A program made the position numbers and the translations under genes. A model generated the notes under the pieces. That model made no database searches, was not told the origin of the DNA, and worked only from the letters and a program-made list of their open reading frames with translations. Positions 21,016 through 32,114 of a stretch of 64,000 bases of DNA are shown piece by piece. The stretch's first letter is position 1, and every line of letters starts with the position of its first letter. This stretch comes from an uncultured Gammaproteobacteria bacterium (lineage in GTDB: Bacteria > Pseudomonadota > Gammaproteobacteria > Arenicellales > JAANXG01). The stretch lies in NCBI GenBank assembly GCA_947258785.1, contig CAMYJT010000004.1:128717-192716 (forward strand), in the 5' to 3' direction.

Positions 21016-21768
21016 ATGCGTCGTACCATTGTAGCTGGAAACTGGAAGATGCACGGATCTCGTTCTGACGCCCTGCAGTTAGCGCGCGGAATTCTGGAAA
21101 AGATCGAAACCGCGCGGTCGGCCGAAGTGGTTGTCTGCCCACCCTTTATCTTGATTCCTGCCGTGGCCGAAGCCTTAAGCGGCAGTGTGGTACGTTTTGG
21201 CGGCCAAAATCTGGATGTCCACGACTTCGGGGCTTTCACCGGTGAAGTGTCGGGTCCGATGCTCAAGGACTACGGGTGCAGCTATGTGATCGTCGGACAC
21301 TCCGAACGCCGCGCGTTGTATGGGGAGACCAACCAGCTTGTGGCCGAGAAGTTTCAAGCGGCTCAACGGCACGGGTTGATCCCCATTCTATGCGTCGGTG
21401 AGACACTGAAACAGCGGCGGGACAAGGCAACCCGGTCGACCATCGATGGGCAGCTGGCCCCGGTGATAGACCTGGTTGGCGAAGAAGGTTTCCGGCAGTC
21501 GGTCATCGCCTATGAGCCGGTTTGGGCGATCGGGACCGGAATGACTGCAACCCCGGACCAGGCGCAGGAAGTGCACGGCTTCATACGCGAGACATTAACG
21601 GGCCGTGGAGTGACCGGTGTCGAAGAATTGAGCATCCTCTATGGCGGCAGCGTCAAGGCCGCCAACGCCGCACAGCTGTTCGAACAACCCGATATTGACG
21701 GTGGTCTGATCGGCGGCGCATCATTGAACGCCGACGAGTTCAACAGCATCTGTCAGGCGGTGCAGTAG
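21016..21768 (+). CDS. tpiA: Triosephosphate isomerase
   Basis: A 250-residue TIM-barrel enzyme interconverting dihydroxyacetone phosphate and glyceraldehyde-3-phosphate. Catalytic residues are Lys in AGNWKMHG, His in IVGHSERR and Glu in AYEPVWAIGTG. The phosphate-binding loop is YGGSVKAAN. The ATG at 21016 is preferred over the adjacent TTG. It is followed 5 bases later by secG. Confidence 0.97.
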   Translation: MRRTIVAGNWKMHGSRSDALQLARGILEKIETARSAEVVVCPPFILIPAVAEALSGSVVRFGGQNLDVHDFGAFTGEVSGPMLKDYGCSYVIVGHSERRALYGETNQLVAEKFQAAQRHGLIPILCVGETLKQRRDKATRSTIDGQLAPVIDLVGEEGFRQSVIAYEPVWAIGTGMTATPDQAQEVHGFIRETLTGRGVTGVEELSILYGGSVKAANAAQLFEQPDIDGGLIGGASLNADEFNSICQAVQ

Positions 21769-21773
21769 GGGAC

Positions 21774-22196
21774 ATGGCGAATATTCTGCTGGTCATTCAC
21801 GTGCTGGCCGCGATAGCGATCGTCGTTCTGGTGCTGCTCCAGCAGGGACGGGGCGCCGATATGGGCGCGGCGTTCGGCGGCGGTTCCCAGACGCTGTTCG
21901 GCGCTCGTGGTTCGGCAACTTTTTTGAGCCGGGTGACGACCTGGCTGGCCGCCTTGTTCTTTCTGACGAGCCTCGGACTTGCCTACATGTATGCCGGGGT
22001 GACGCAGTCGCGAAGCGTGACGGAGGACGTGGTGCCTCAGACGCAGCCCGATTTGGGGCGCGAACGAGACATTCCCGCGGTGCCGCAGGCCCCGGATCAA
22101 GGCGCAGAGGGGGACGTCCCATCCGCGCCGCAGCCGGCAGGCAGTCCCGCGCCGGAGACCGGTTCAACAGGGCCCGTTGCGCCAAAGCCCGAATGA
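21774..22196 (+). CDS. secG: Protein translocase subunit SecG
   Basis: A 140-residue inner-membrane subunit of SecYEG. Two membrane helices (about 3-22 and 52-71) flank the conserved LLQQGRGADMGAAFGGGSQTLFG loop. The C-terminal 60 residues are rich in Pro, Glu, Gln and Ala and form a longer tail than in E. coli. It lies directly after tpiA and before a tRNA-Leu, the usual gammaproteobacterial order. Confidence 0.95.
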   Translation: MANILLVIHVLAAIAIVVLVLLQQGRGADMGAAFGGGSQTLFGARGSATFLSRVTTWLAALFFLTSLGLAYMYAGVTQSRSVTEDVVPQTQPDLGRERDIPAVPQAPDQGAEGDVPSAPQPAGSPAPETGSTGPVAPKPE

Positions 22197-22222
22197 GTAA
22201 GCGGGACGCGTCGGGAAAAAAC

Positions 22223-22307
22223 GCCGAAGTGGTGGAACTGGTAGACACGCCGTCTTGAGGGGGCGGTGGCGCAAGCCGTGCCGGTTCGAGTCCGGCCTTC
22301 GGCACCA
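22223..22307 (+). tRNA. tRNA-Leu (anticodon GAG)
   Basis: An 85-base gene with a 7-bp acceptor stem (GCCGAAG/CTTCGGC), long class II variable arm, T arm CCGG-TTCGAGT-CCGG, and an encoded CCA end. The anticodon loop TTGAGGG gives GAG, reading CUU and CUC. It lies just after secG, the place of leuU in E. coli, and is probably processed from the same transcript. Confidence 0.95.
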
Positions 22308-22668
22308 ATCGATGAATGCAGTGGGCCGGCCGCAGTGAAACCACCGACCGGTCCTTGAGTTTAGTCAAGGAATAGGTCGAAGGCTCGAACGTCCGGTTTC
22401 GAGTAGGGTAGAATCCGGCCCGCGCATGGTCTCCGGGGTCTTCTGACGATGGACGGTCCGTTTTTTAGAATGCATTTCTTGACTTCATCGGCCCGGCCCA
22501 CCTAGACTCACCACGGCCGTGTTGCGAGGGCGGTCCGGCAGTGTATGCCGGCTTGTGTTCGCATGGTTTCCCCGCGGGCGTGTTGCCGTTCGCCTTGCAG
22601 TGAAGTTGGCGCGTCTACCCAGGGGGCGTAGTGGACGGCGTGTCTCGAGTTTCGGTGTTGAAAACGCG
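22308..22668. other. Intergenic region before nuoA
   Basis: 361 bases without a convincing gene. It carries the predicted nuo promoter at 22479-22508. Some GC-rich inverted sequence follows the tRNA (GGGCCGGCCGC near 22322) but no T run. In-frame extension of nuoA upstream is possible but does not resemble NuoA. Confidence 0.5.
22479..22508 (+). promoter_or_regulatory. Predicted sigma-70 promoter of the nuo operon
   Basis: TTGACT at 22479-22484 and TAGACT at 22503-22508 with an 18-base spacer. The nuoA start is 161 bases downstream, which leaves a long untranslated leader. Confidence 0.45.
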
Positions 22669-23025
22669 ATGTTGGAAAACTACGTTCCGATCCTGATATT
22701 TCTAGGCATAGGTGCGTTGGTCGGTATCGGCGCGATTGCCATGGGCCGAATGATTGCCCCGCATCGACCGGATAGCGAAAAGCTGTCGCCCTATGAATGC
22801 GGCTTTGAAGCCTTCGAAGACAGCCGCATGAAGTTTGATGTTCGCTACTACCTGGTCGCTATTCTGTTCATCATATTTGATTTGGAAATCGCTTTCCTGT
22901 TTCCCTGGGCTGTGGTGCTCGAGGAAATTGGCATGTTTGGATTTCTGTCAATGATGCTCTTCCTCGGCATTCTGGTCGTGGGATTTATCTACGAATGGGT
23001 AAAAGGCGCTTTGGAGTGGGAGTAG
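22669..23025 (+). CDS. nuoA: NADH-quinone oxidoreductase subunit A
   Basis: A 118-residue membrane-arm subunit with three helices. The conserved loop [29 protein letters not shown] contains the ND3-type Cys. The ATG at 22669 is chosen because the long upstream extension is Arg-rich and unlike the family. It is the first gene of a 14-gene complex I operon running to nuoN. Confidence 0.95.
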   Translation: MLENYVPILIFLGIGALVGIGAIAMGRMIAPHRPDSEKLSPYECGFEAFEDSRMKFDVRYYLVAILFIIFDLEIAFLFPWAVVLEEIGMFGFLSMMLFLGILVVGFIYEWVKGALEWE

Positions 23026-23029
23026 TACC

Positions 23030-23506
23030 TTGTCTATAGAGGGAGTGCTCGAAAAAGGTTGGATTACGACCAGTGCGGACAAATTGATCAACTGGACGCG
23101 AACCAGTTCGATGTGGCCGGTGACATTCGGGCTCGCCTGCTGCGCGGTGGAGATGATGCACGCGGGTGCATCGCGATACGATCTCGACCGGTTCGGCATC
23201 ATGTTCAGACCCAGCCCCCGACAGTCCGATGTGATGATCGTCGCGGGGACGCTGGTAAACAAGATGGCTCCTGCACTGCGCAAGGTATACGATCAGATGG
23301 CGGAGCCGAGGTGGGTTATTTCCATGGGCTCCTGCGCCAACGGCGGTGGATACTACCACTACTCTTATTCCATCGTCCGCGGCTGCGACCGCATCGTTCC
23401 GGTCGATGTCTACGTGCCGGGGTGTCCACCGACGGCGGAGGCGCTGATATACGGTATTCTTCAGTTGCAGAAGAAGATTCGCCGCACAAACACGATAGCT
23501 AGGTAG
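23030..23506 (+). CDS. nuoB: NADH-quinone oxidoreductase subunit B
   Basis: A 158-residue peripheral-arm subunit that binds cluster N2. The ligands are CC in [10 protein letters not shown], Cys in GSCANGGG and Cys in [10 protein letters not shown]. The start is TTG with GGGAG 7 bases upstream, only 4 bases after the nuoA stop. Electrons leave N2 to quinone at the interface with NuoD. Confidence 0.96.
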   Translation: MSIEGVLEKGWITTSADKLINWTRTSSMWPVTFGLACCAVEMMHAGASRYDLDRFGIMFRPSPRQSDVMIVAGTLVNKMAPALRKVYDQMAEPRWVISMGSCANGGGYYHYSYSIVRGCDRIVPVDVYVPGCPPTAEALIYGILQLQKKIRRTNTIAR

Positions 23507-23523
23507 CGGACGCTGGGCTTGGA

Positions 23524-24123
23524 ATGGCGACGAACGAGGTCATAAAAGCACGCGCGACACAGTTGCTCGGCGATGCAATCATCGATACCAAAGAATACCG
23601 GGGCGAACTGACTTTCCAGGTGGACGCCCAACGCGTTCACGATGTATGTGTGGGATTTCGCGACAATCCGTCATTGCGCTACGAGCAACTCACGGATCTG
23701 TGCGGAGTCGATTACTCGACATACGCCGGGAGTGCCCCCGGTTGCTGCGGGCCAGACATGCGGTTTGCAGTCGTGTATCACCTGATCTCGGTGAGCCAAA
23801 ACCATCGCGTACGCTTGAAGGCATGCATAGCTGGGGATGATCCGGTCATCGACTCGGTAGTTGATGTGTGGTCGGTTGCCGATTGGTACGAGCGTGAAGC
23901 GTTCGATTTGTTCGGCATCGTATTTGAGGGGCATCCGGATTTGCGGCGCATTCTCAGTGACTATGGGTTCATTGGTTACCCGTTTCGCAAGGATTTTCCG
24001 CTTATCGGCTACGTGGAGATGCGCTACGATCCGGACAAGGGCCGTGTGATATATCAACCGGTAAGCATCGAAGCGCGCACGCTGGTTCCTCGAGTTGTGC
24101 GCAAGGAGCAAGCTGGTGTCTGA
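23524..24123 (+). CDS. nuoC: NADH-quinone oxidoreductase subunit C
   Basis: A 199-residue 30-kDa-type subunit. The signature [23 protein letters not shown] lies near residues 120-142. It is separate from nuoD, unlike the fused nuoCD of E. coli. An insert with [10 protein letters not shown] near residue 75 is somewhat unusual but not in the core motif. It overlaps nuoD by 8 bases. Confidence 0.95.
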   Translation: MATNEVIKARATQLLGDAIIDTKEYRGELTFQVDAQRVHDVCVGFRDNPSLRYEQLTDLCGVDYSTYAGSAPGCCGPDMRFAVVYHLISVSQNHRVRLKACIAGDDPVIDSVVDVWSVADWYEREAFDLFGIVFEGHPDLRRILSDYGFIGYPFRKDFPLIGYVEMRYDPDKGRVIYQPVSIEARTLVPRVVRKEQAGV

Positions 24124-25369
24124 AATCCGCAATTACACCATGAATTTCGGCCCCCAACACCCGGCTGCGCACGGGGTCTTGCGATTAGTTATGGAGCTGG
24201 ATGGCGAGGTGATTGAACGCCTGGATCCGCATATCGGTTTGCTCCACCGCGCCACCGAGAAGCTTGCTGAAGACCGGCCATACAACCAGAGCATCGGTTA
24301 CATGGACCGGCTCGATTACGTTTCGATGATGTGTAACGAGCACGGCTATGTGCGAGTTCTCGAAAAACTGCTGAGCATCGAACCGCCGGAGCGGGCGCAA
24401 TATATAAGAGTGATGTTCGATGAAATCACCAGAATTCTGAATCATCTGTTGTGGCTGGGCACCCACGGGCTCGACGTCGGTGCAATGACGATGTTTTTGT
24501 ATTGCTTCCGGGAGCGTGAGGACCTCATGGACTGTTACGAGGCGGTGTCCGGGGCTCGGTTGCACGCGACTTACTATCGCCCGGGCGGGGTTTATCGCGA
24601 TCTGCCGGAACACATGCCGCAGTACGAACCGTCGTCCGTTCACAACCGTAAAGAGATAGCCAGGATGAACGACCAGCGGCAGGGATCGCTGCTCGACTTT
24701 ATCTGGCACTTCACAGAACGATTTCCCCAACGGGTGGATGAGTACGAGACCTTGTTGACCGACAATCGGATCTGGAAGCAGCGTACGGTGTCCATCGGCG
24801 TAGTGAGTCCGGAGCGCGCCCTGCAACTCGGCTTCACAGGACCGATGCTGAGAGGCTCGGGAATTGAGTGGGATCTCCGGAAAAAGCAGCCGTACGCTGT
24901 GTATGACCGGATGGACTTCGACATCCCGGTCGGTGTGAATGGGGACTGCTACGATCGTTACCTGGTGCGTGTCGAAGAGATGCGTCAATCCAATCGTATC
25001 ATTAGGCATTGTGTTCGATGGCTGAAGCAGAACCCGGGGCCGGTGATGTTGGATAACCATAAGATTGCGCCGCCGCCACGCGGGGAAATGAAAGGCGATA
25101 TGGAATCCTTGATACACCATTTCAAGCTGGTGACCGAAGGATATTGCATTCCCGAGGGTGAGGCCTATGCGGCGGTCGAGGCGCCGAAGGGGGAGTTTGG
25201 TGTGTATCTGGTCTCCGACGGCGCCAACAAGCCTTACCGATTGAAGATCCGGGCCCCCGGTTTTGCCCATATTTCATCGCTCAACGAGATGTGCCGTGGC
25301 CATATGCTTGCGGATCTGGTGGCGGTGATCGGTACCCAAGACATCGTATTCGGCGAGATTGATCGATGA
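24116..25369 (+). CDS. nuoD: NADH-quinone oxidoreductase subunit D
   Basis: 417 residues, hydrogenase-like large subunit forming the quinone site with NuoB. It begins at a GTG with AAGGAG 7 bases upstream ([22 protein letters not shown]). The quinone-site His and Tyr regions GPQHPAAHG and [14 protein letters not shown] are present. The length is normal for a non-fused NuoD. It overlaps nuoC by 8 bases and nuoE by 4. Confidence 0.96.
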   Translation: MSEIRNYTMNFGPQHPAAHGVLRLVMELDGEVIERLDPHIGLLHRATEKLAEDRPYNQSIGYMDRLDYVSMMCNEHGYVRVLEKLLSIEPPERAQYIRVMFDEITRILNHLLWLGTHGLDVGAMTMFLYCFREREDLMDCYEAVSGARLHATYYRPGGVYRDLPEHMPQYEPSSVHNRKEIARMNDQRQGSLLDFIWHFTERFPQRVDEYETLLTDNRIWKQRTVSIGVVSPERALQLGFTGPMLRGSGIEWDLRKKQPYAVYDRMDFDIPVGVNGDCYDRYLVRVEEMRQSNRIIRHCVRWLKQNPGPVMLDNHKIAPPPRGEMKGDMESLIHHFKLVTEGYCIPEGEAYAAVEAPKGEFGVYLVSDGANKPYRLKIRAPGFAHISSLNEMCRGHMLADLVAVIGTQDIVFGEIDR

Positions 25370-25857
25370 CCCAAATGTTGTCTGAGCAAGCGCTGGCGGA
25401 CATTGACCGTGAAATCGGGAAATATCCCGCCGATCAAAAACAGGCGGCATTGATGGCGACGCTGACCATCGCCCAGCGCGAACGAGGCTGGATCAGCACC
25501 GAGCTCATAGACTGGATCGCCACGCTGCTCGACGTCCCGTCGGTGCGGGTGTACGAGGTCGCGACGTTCTATTCCATGTATGACATGGACCCCTCCGGCC
25601 GCCACAAGATCAGTGTCTGCACGAATGTGTCTTGCATGCTGACCGGTTCGGATCACATCGTCGAGCATCTGCAGAAGCGTCTCGGGATCAAACTCGGCGA
25701 GACCACCAAAGACGGCCAGTATTCGCTCAGGGAAGTGGAATGCCTGGCGGCCTGCGGCGGTGGGCCGATGATGCAGATCGGCGACGCCTACTACGAGAAT
25801 CTGACCCCGGCGCGAATCGATACGATCTTGGATGACTTGGAGAGCGCCGATGCCTGA
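25366..25857 (+). CDS. nuoE: NADH-quinone oxidoreductase subunit E
   Basis: A 163-residue thioredoxin-like subunit with the [2Fe-2S] cluster N1a. The ligands are in CTNVSCML and [12 protein letters not shown]. It starts within the nuoD stop (ATGA) and overlaps nuoF by 8 bases. Confidence 0.95.
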   Translation: MTQMLSEQALADIDREIGKYPADQKQAALMATLTIAQRERGWISTELIDWIATLLDVPSVRVYEVATFYSMYDMDPSGRHKISVCTNVSCMLTGSDHIVEHLQKRLGIKLGETTKDGQYSLREVECLAACGGGPMMQIGDAYYENLTPARIDTILDDLESADA

Positions 25858-27154
25858 AGTGAGAGTATGTCTGCCCCAGCCGGGGGTCCAGCAACCGTGG
25901 GCGTTGGATTCGTACCGCAGTACCGGTGGATATCAAGCCTGGGAAAAGATATTGCGCGAGCAGACGCCACCGGAGGAGATCGTCAAAGAGATCAAGACTT
26001 CGGGGCTGCGGGGCCGCGGCGGCGCGGGTTTTCCAACCGGATTAAAGATGAGCTTCATGCCGCAAAACGCGCCGGGCCAGAAATACTTGGTCTGTAATTC
26101 TGACGAGGGAGAGCCCGGAACGTTCAAGGATCGTGACATTCTGCGTTACAACCCCCACGCATTGGTCGAGGGCATGGCCATCGCCGGATACGCCATCGGT
26201 GCGACCGTCGCGTACAACTACATACGCGGGGAGTTCGTTGAGCCCATACGGCGTTTTCAGGCGGCGCTCGAGGAAGCCCGCGCTGCAGGATTGATCGGTG
26301 AGCGGATAACGGGTACCGATGTAAATATCGAGATCCACGTGCATTGTGGCGCCGGTGCATACATCTGCGGCGAGGAGACCGCACTGTTGGAATCCATCGA
26401 GGGAAAAAAGGGTCAGCCCCGATTCAAACCGCCGTTTCCCGCGCAATACGGGTTGTTTGGTCAACCGACGACGATTAACAACACAGAAACCTTGGCATCA
26501 TTGCCGATGATCATGCGTCACGGTGGCCAGTGGTTTCTGGAACTGGGTCTGCCCAATAACGGTGGGACCAAGATATTTTCCATGTCCGGACATGTGGAGC
26601 GGCCGGGTAACTATGAAGTGCCCCTCGGCACACCGTTTGTAGAGCTGTTGGACATGGCGGGCGGGGTGCGCGGCGGCAGACAGCTCAAAGCCGTGATCCC
26701 CGGCGGATCTTCCGTGCCGGTGCTGCCGGCCGAGTTAATCATGGGCTGCAACATGGATTACGACTCCTTGGCGAAGGCAGGTTCGGCGTTGGGCGCCGGG
26801 TCTGTGATCATCATGGATGAAGACACCTGCATGGTGCGGACTCTGGAGCGGATCGCGTATTTTTATTTCGAGGAATCCTGTGGCCAGTGCACGCCTTGCC
26901 GTGAAGGTACCGGATGGCTGTACAGGACGATAAAGCGCATTCGCAGCGGCCGCGCCCGGATTGAGGATCTGGAGTTGCTGGTGGACGTCGCCAACCGGAT
27001 TGAGGGCCGCACGATCTGCGCCCTGGGCGACGCTGCGGCCTGGCCCGTGCAAAGTTTTATGAGGCATTTCCGGCACGAGTTCGAGGCGATGATCAAGATC
27101 AAGTCGCGCCAGCCATCGCGATTTTCCGAACCGGCCCGAGCGGCGGTGAACTGA
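25850..27154 (+). CDS. nuoF: NADH-quinone oxidoreductase subunit F
   Basis: A 434-residue NADH- and FMN-binding subunit. The glycine-rich NADH/FMN site is [15 protein letters not shown] and the FMN region [14 protein letters not shown]. Cluster N3 ligands are [13 protein letters not shown] plus the Cys in [12 protein letters not shown]. The ATG at 25850 is preferred over one 18 bases earlier because it aligns with the family. Confidence 0.96.
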   Translation: MPEVRVCLPQPGVQQPWALDSYRSTGGYQAWEKILREQTPPEEIVKEIKTSGLRGRGGAGFPTGLKMSFMPQNAPGQKYLVCNSDEGEPGTFKDRDILRYNPHALVEGMAIAGYAIGATVAYNYIRGEFVEPIRRFQAALEEARAAGLIGERITGTDVNIEIHVHCGAGAYICGEETALLESIEGKKGQPRFKPPFPAQYGLFGQPTTINNTETLASLPMIMRHGGQWFLELGLPNNGGTKIFSMSGHVERPGNYEVPLGTPFVELLDMAGGVRGGRQLKAVIPGGSSVPVLPAELIMGCNMDYDSLAKAGSALGAGSVIIMDEDTCMVRTLERIAYFYFEESCGQCTPCREGTGWLYRTIKRIRSGRARIEDLELLVDVANRIEGRTICALGDAAAWPVQSFMRHFRHEFEAMIKIKSRQPSRFSEPARAAVN

Positions 27155-27166
27155 ACGGGCGTGGTA

Positions 27167-29527
27167 ATGGCGAACATCGAGATAAATGGCAGGAAGATAG
27201 AAGCCGAAGCCGGTCAAATGGTGATTCAGGCGGCGGACGAGGTCGGGATTTACATACCGCGCTTTTGTTATCACCCGAAGTTGTCCATTGCCGCAAACTG
27301 TCGAATGTGCCTAGTGGAGGTCGAAAACGCGCCCAAACCCATGCCGGCCTGCTCCACACCGGTCACCGATGGGATGAAGGTGTTCACCGCCTCCGCCCTG
27401 GCGCAGGATGCACAAAGGGGCACGATGGAATTCTTGCTGATCAATCATCCATTGGATTGCCCGGTCTGTGACCAGGGAGGTGAATGCCCATTACAGGATC
27501 AAGCCGTGGGTTATGGTAAAGACATTTCGCGGTTCACCGAATCCAAGCGGGTTGTAAACGACAAAGACATCGGTCCGCTGATCGCAACCGAAATGACACG
27601 GTGCATCCACTGTACCAGGTGTGTGCGCTTCGGCCAGGAGATTGCCGGGGTAATGGAGCTGGGGGCAGCCGGACGTGGCGAACATACGCAGATCGGGACC
27701 TATATCGGCTGCACCGTGGATTCTGAACTCTCCGGCAACATGATCGATTTGTGTCCGGTTGGGGCGCTTACCAGCAAGCCATACCGGTTCGCGGCTCGGG
27801 CGTGGGAGCTGGTGAGCAGTGATGGAGTAGCCCCGCACGACTGCATAGGGTCAAACCTAGTGTTTCACAGTCTGCGTAACGTGGTACAACGTGTTCTCCC
27901 ACGGGACAACCCATCGATCAACGAGTGTTGGCTGTCGGACCGGGACCGGTTCAGCTATCAGTCTTTGCACAGTAAGGATCGCTTGCTGGCACCGAAACTC
28001 CGCGACGGTGACAAATTTATTGAGACCGATTGGGAAACGGCGCTGCGATACACCGCGCAGGGTTTGCAGCTGGTGTTGGACCAGCATGGCCCGCATCAAT
28101 TGGCTGCGCTGGTTTCTCCCACTGCCACCTTGGAGGAGTTTTATCTGGTACAAAAACTGATGCGTTCCCTGGGGAGCCATAACATCGATCACCGATTGCG
28201 GCAGACCGATTTCAGGGATGACGACATCGCACCTATGGCGCCTTCGCTGGGCTCGCGCATCGAACAATTGGAGCAGTCGAAGGCCATTCTGTTGGTGGGT
28301 GCTAATGTGCGTAAAGATCAGCCGCTGCTCGGTCTGCGGGTACGCAAGGCTTTTCTGAATGGGGCCGCCGTCATGGCAATCAACAGCATGGACTACCCGT
28401 TCCATTTCGATTTAGCCGAAAAGTCCATCGTTCCACCGCAACACATACCACACGTTCTGGCCTGCGTCGCGGCGGCGGTTATGGATGGCGCAAGTCTGCC
28501 GCCGGGTGTGCAGGACTGGCTGAACGGTGATCCACCGGCGGTGGTGCGAGTTATGGCGGAGCGACTGCTACAGGCTGGTGCGGACGCGCACATCCTGCTC
28601 GGGTTAGCGGCCATTGCCCATCCTCAGTTTTCGGTGCTGCGGGCGCTGGCCCAGGCTATTAATCAGCGTACCGGCGCGCGGTTCGGCCTCCTGCCCGAGG
28701 CGAACAGCGTGGCCGGCTGGCTCGCTGGGTGCCTGCCCCACCGCGGTCCCCTCGGCAGTGCCGTGGACGGTGAGGGCTTGCCCACCGACGCAATGCTCAA
28801 CGAGCCCCGCAAAGGGTATCTGCTGGTGGGCGCGGAGCCGGAGCTCGACTGTTTGGAAAGCCAAGCCGCCAATAACGCTATGGCTGCGGCGGAGTTTGTT
28901 GTGCGCATTTCAGCGTTTGACCTGATGGCGGATGCGCAAGCCGATGTATTGCTGCCGATGGCGCCGTTCAGTGAATCCGCCGGCACCCGTGTCAATTGTG
29001 AACTGCAAGCTCAACGGTGCACCGGCGCGGTGGTTCCCAAGGGGGAGGCGCGACCGGCCTGGAAAATACTCCGTGTGTTGGGCAATCTGATGGACCGGCG
29101 CGGCTTTGACTACGTATCCCTGGACGAGGTGCGCGGTGAGCTCGATTGGGACGATAAGCACGTTCCACTTCCGGCTGTCGCCAGTTGGCGTCTGAGCGCA
29201 CCGCCGGCGCTGGTCGAGAGCCGGGACATCGACCTGCAGCGGATCACCGATGTATCCATGTACAGCGTTGATCCATATGTGCGCCGGGCGCCAGCGCTGC
29301 AGGCGACCGCTGACGCCGGCGTCACGAGGGCTTACATGGGCGCGGATCAGGCCCGCAAACTTTCTCTGCAGGACGGTGAACGAGTCAACGCGCACACCGG
29401 TGAAACGAGCGTCGAGCTCAACCTCGGTATCGATGATCGAGTACCCACCGGGTGCGTCTACATACCTTCTGGTGTTGGTCAGACTAGCTCGTTGCGCGGT
29501 GTCGGCATAGTTCGGATCGTCAGGTGA
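27167..29527 (+). CDS. nuoG: NADH-quinone oxidoreductase subunit G
   Basis: A 786-residue iron-sulfur subunit with a molybdopterin-oxidoreductase-like C-terminal domain. Cluster ligands seen are the N-terminal [2Fe-2S] set ([15 protein letters not shown] and PACSTP), the [14 protein letters not shown] set, and CIHCTRC. The region that in E. coli holds cluster N7 has one Cys in place of the CxxCxxxC cluster (PHDCIGSN), so N7 is probably absent. A GTG 6 bases earlier is possible. Confidence 0.95.
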   Translation: MANIEINGRKIEAEAGQMVIQAADEVGIYIPRFCYHPKLSIAANCRMCLVEVENAPKPMPACSTPVTDGMKVFTASALAQDAQRGTMEFLLINHPLDCPVCDQGGECPLQDQAVGYGKDISRFTESKRVVNDKDIGPLIATEMTRCIHCTRCVRFGQEIAGVMELGAAGRGEHTQIGTYIGCTVDSELSGNMIDLCPVGALTSKPYRFAARAWELVSSDGVAPHDCIGSNLVFHSLRNVVQRVLPRDNPSINECWLSDRDRFSYQSLHSKDRLLAPKLRDGDKFIETDWETALRYTAQGLQLVLDQHGPHQLAALVSPTATLEEFYLVQKLMRSLGSHNIDHRLRQTDFRDDDIAPMAPSLGSRIEQLEQSKAILLVGANVRKDQPLLGLRVRKAFLNGAAVMAINSMDYPFHFDLAEKSIVPPQHIPHVLACVAAAVMDGASLPPGVQDWLNGDPPAVVRVMAERLLQAGADAHILLGLAAIAHPQFSVLRALAQAINQRTGARFGLLPEANSVAGWLAGCLPHRGPLGSAVDGEGLPTDAMLNEPRKGYLLVGAEPELDCLESQAANNAMAAAEFVVRISAFDLMADAQADVLLPMAPFSESAGTRVNCELQAQRCTGAVVPKGEARPAWKILRVLGNLMDRRGFDYVSLDEVRGELDWDDKHVPLPAVASWRLSAPPALVESRDIDLQRITDVSMYSVDPYVRRAPALQATADAGVTRAYMGADQARKLSLQDGERVNAHTGETSVELNLGIDDRVPTGCVYIPSGVGQTSSLRGVGIVRIVR

Positions 29528-29537
29528 GGGCCGGGTA

Positions 29538-30578
29538 ATGGATTTGTTGCTTACAATGATGCAGAGCTGGCCGGATTGGGTGCAGGTGGCTCTGATCAGC
29601 GTGGCGAAAATTCTGTTGATTCTAATTCCTCTGCTGTTGGCGGTGGCGTACACCACTTATGCGGAACGTAAGTTAATCGGCTATATGCAGGTGCGCATCG
29701 GTCCCAATCGAGTGGGTCCGCGCGGTTGGCTGCAACCGATTGCCGATGCGTTAAAGTTGCTCACCAAAGAGATCATTATTCCGACTAACGCTAATCGATA
29801 TTTGTTTTTAATGGCCCCGGTATTGTCGATTACCCCGGCTCTTGCCGCTTGGGCGGTGATCCCGTTTTCCGATACCGCGGTGCTGTCTCAGGTGGATGCC
29901 GGATTACTGTACATTCTGGCATTGACGTCGTTGGGAGTGTACGGCGTGATAATTGCGGGGTGGGCTTCCAATTCGAAATACGCGTTTCTGGGAGCGATGC
30001 GATCCGCAGCCCAAATCGTGGCCTACGAAATAGCCATGGGTTTCGCCCTGGTAGGCGTACTCATGGCGGCTGGCAGCTTGAATCTCGGTGAGATCGCCGC
30101 CGGTCAGGCTGGCGGCTTCCTGCATTGGTATCTATGGCCGCTGTTTCCATTGTTTCTGGTGTACTTTATATCGGGGGTTGCGGAAACAAATCGCGCGCCA
30201 TTTGATGTAGCGGAAGGCGAATCTGAACTGGTTGCCGGATTTCATGTTGAATATTCGGGCATGGCGTTTGCCGTGTTTTTCATGGCCGAATATGCCAACA
30301 TAATTCTAATTTCGGCGCTGACTACACTCATGTTTCTCGGCGCCTGGCATGCGCCGGTGCAGACTTCGTTTACGCTGGTGCCGCCGCTGTTCTGGTTCCT
30401 TGGTAAAACAGCATTTGTGTTGTTTTTCTTCCTTTGGTTTCGAGCCACGTTTCCACGGTATCGCTACGATCAGATCATGCGATTGGGTTGGAAGGTATTT
30501 ATTCCTATTACTCTGGTGTGGATTGCGGTTGTGGGGTTTTTCATATTTTTTACGCCTTTCGGGCACTGGTTTCACTGA
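29538..30578 (+). CDS. nuoH: NADH-quinone oxidoreductase subunit H
   Basis: A 346-residue membrane subunit (ND1-like) with about eight helices, linking the quinone site to the proton-pumping arm. Conserved blocks are [32 protein letters not shown] and [26 protein letters not shown]. The length is usual. Confidence 0.96.
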   Translation: MDLLLTMMQSWPDWVQVALISVAKILLILIPLLLAVAYTTYAERKLIGYMQVRIGPNRVGPRGWLQPIADALKLLTKEIIIPTNANRYLFLMAPVLSITPALAAWAVIPFSDTAVLSQVDAGLLYILALTSLGVYGVIIAGWASNSKYAFLGAMRSAAQIVAYEIAMGFALVGVLMAAGSLNLGEIAAGQAGGFLHWYLWPLFPLFLVYFISGVAETNRAPFDVAEGESELVAGFHVEYSGMAFAVFFMAEYANIILISALTTLMFLGAWHAPVQTSFTLVPPLFWFLGKTAFVLFFFLWFRATFPRYRYDQIMRLGWKVFIPITLVWIAVVGFFIFFTPFGHWFH

Positions 30579-30593
30579 CTGGGAAATGCACAT

Positions 30594-31085
30594 ATGAATG
30601 CCAGAGTGAAACGATTGTTCCAGAGCTTTTTGTTGTGGGAGCTGCTCAAGGGCTTACGGCTCACCGGCAGACATATGTTTGTCCGCAAAGTCACGGTGCA
30701 GTATCCGGAAGAACGGGCGCCTAAATCACCTCGATTCCGTGGACTGCACGCCTTGCGCCGGTATCCGAACGGCGAAGAACGCTGTATTGCCTGTAAGCTG
30801 TGCGAAGCGGTTTGTCCGGCGGCCGCGATTACCATCGAGTCGGAGGAGCGTGCGGACGGAACCCGGCGCACCACTCGATACGATATTGATTTGTTTAAAT
30901 GTATTTACTGTGGTTTCTGCGAGGAGGCGTGTCCGGTTGATTCCATCGTAGAAACTCATATTCACGAGTTCCACTTCGAAAATCGGAACGAAAATGTCAT
31001 CTCGAAAGAGGAGCTGCTGGCGATCGGAGATAAATATGAAGCTGAGATTGCCGCGGCACGGGCGGCGGACGCGCCATATCGATAA
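30594..31085 (+). CDS. nuoI: NADH-quinone oxidoreductase subunit I
   Basis: A 163-residue 8Fe ferredoxin-type subunit. Two complete CxxCxxCxxxCP motifs, [12 protein letters not shown] and [12 protein letters not shown], hold clusters N6a and N6b. It starts 15 bases after nuoH. Confidence 0.97.
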   Translation: MNARVKRLFQSFLLWELLKGLRLTGRHMFVRKVTVQYPEERAPKSPRFRGLHALRRYPNGEERCIACKLCEAVCPAAAITIESEERADGTRRTTRYDIDLFKCIYCGFCEEACPVDSIVETHIHEFHFENRNENVISKEELLAIGDKYEAEIAAARAADAPYR

Positions 31086-31190
31086 GCCACGCATTTGATC
31101 GTGTGTAGACAGGACTAACGGAAACTCGCGTCAATGCGGTCTGGGCGTACGTCAAGTACGGCGTCCATTGGAAACAAACAAGAACATCCG

Positions 31191-31805
31191 ATGTCATTTA
31201 TTCAGTTAGCGTTTTATTTCTTTGCAGCCGTAACCGTATTCGCCGCTGCCATGGTGATTACCATACGTAATCCTGTGAAAGCGGCGTTGTTCCTGGTCCT
31301 CGCTTTCGTCAGCGCCGCCTGCGTTTGGTTAACCCTGGAGGCGGAGTTTCTGGCCATCGTACTCGTGTTGGTCTATGTCGGCGCGGTAATGGTGCTGTTC
31401 CTGTTTGTCGTTATGATGCTGGACATCAACCTGAGCAGGTTGCGGGAAGGATTCGGCGAGTATCTCCCGATTGGTGGGCTGGTCGCGGTATTGATGGTGC
31501 TGGAAATGGCGATTGTGCTGAGTACCGACGATTTCAGCGAACAACGCCTGCCACGGCCGGAGGCGCATACGGAGGGTTACAGTAACACCAAGGAACTTGG
31601 CCGCTTGTTGTACACGTTCTACGTCTATCCCTTTGAAATTGCGGCGTTGATACTGTTGGTTGCAATCATCGCCGCGATCGCCCTGACATTGCGCAAGCGG
31701 CCGGAAACGAAATACCAGAATCCGGCCAAACAGGTTTCGGTGCGCCGCGACGACAGGGTGCGGCTGGTCAAGATGGGCGCCGAACGTAAAAGGGACGAGT
31801 CATGA
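31191..31805 (+). CDS. nuoJ: NADH-quinone oxidoreductase subunit J
   Basis: A 204-residue ND6-like membrane subunit with five helices. ATG at 31191 is chosen because [19 protein letters not shown] begins the first helix. The Glu in [24 protein letters not shown] and the [20 protein letters not shown] block are conserved. The 105-base gap after nuoI is the widest in the operon. The stop overlaps nuoK (ATGA). Confidence 0.95.
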   Translation: MSFIQLAFYFFAAVTVFAAAMVITIRNPVKAALFLVLAFVSAACVWLTLEAEFLAIVLVLVYVGAVMVLFLFVVMMLDINLSRLREGFGEYLPIGGLVAVLMVLEMAIVLSTDDFSEQRLPRPEAHTEGYSNTKELGRLLYTFYVYPFEIAALILLVAIIAAIALTLRKRPETKYQNPAKQVSVRRDDRVRLVKMGAERKRDES

Positions 31806-32107
31806 TACCGCTGTCCCACTACCTGATCCTCGGGGCGATATTATTCGCGTTGAGCGTGGTTGGAATTTTTCTCAATCGTAAAAACGTAGTGATTTTACTG
31901 ATGGCGATAGAGCTGTTGCTGCTCGCGGTAAACGTTAACTTCGTCGCGTTCTCCCATTACCTGCAAGATACGGCTGGTCAGGTGTTTGTCTTCTTTATTC
32001 TAACCGTCGCCGCTGCCGAGTCCGCCATTGGTTTAGCTATTCTGATTGTGCTGTTTCGGAATCGCCGCTCCATCAATGTGGAAGACTTGGATACGCTCAA
32101 GGGATAA
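31802..32107 (+). CDS. nuoK: NADH-quinone oxidoreductase subunit K
   Basis: A 101-residue ND4L-like subunit with three helices. Conserved Glu residues are in [17 protein letters not shown] and [14 protein letters not shown]. Its length matches the family. Confidence 0.96.
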   Translation: MIPLSHYLILGAILFALSVVGIFLNRKNVVILLMAIELLLLAVNVNFVAFSHYLQDTAGQVFVFFILTVAAAESAIGLAILIVLFRNRRSINVEDLDTLKG

Positions 32108-32114
32108 CTAAGAA

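Noticed and set aside
22330..22440. Possible second tRNA after tRNA-Leu
   Set aside because: A TTCGAG-like stretch occurs (GGTTTCGAGTAGG) but no acceptor stem, anticodon arm or CCA could be fitted.
24185..25270. A 361-codon open frame on the minus strand inside nuoD
   Set aside because: Antisense to conserved complex I sequence and without any recognised motif.
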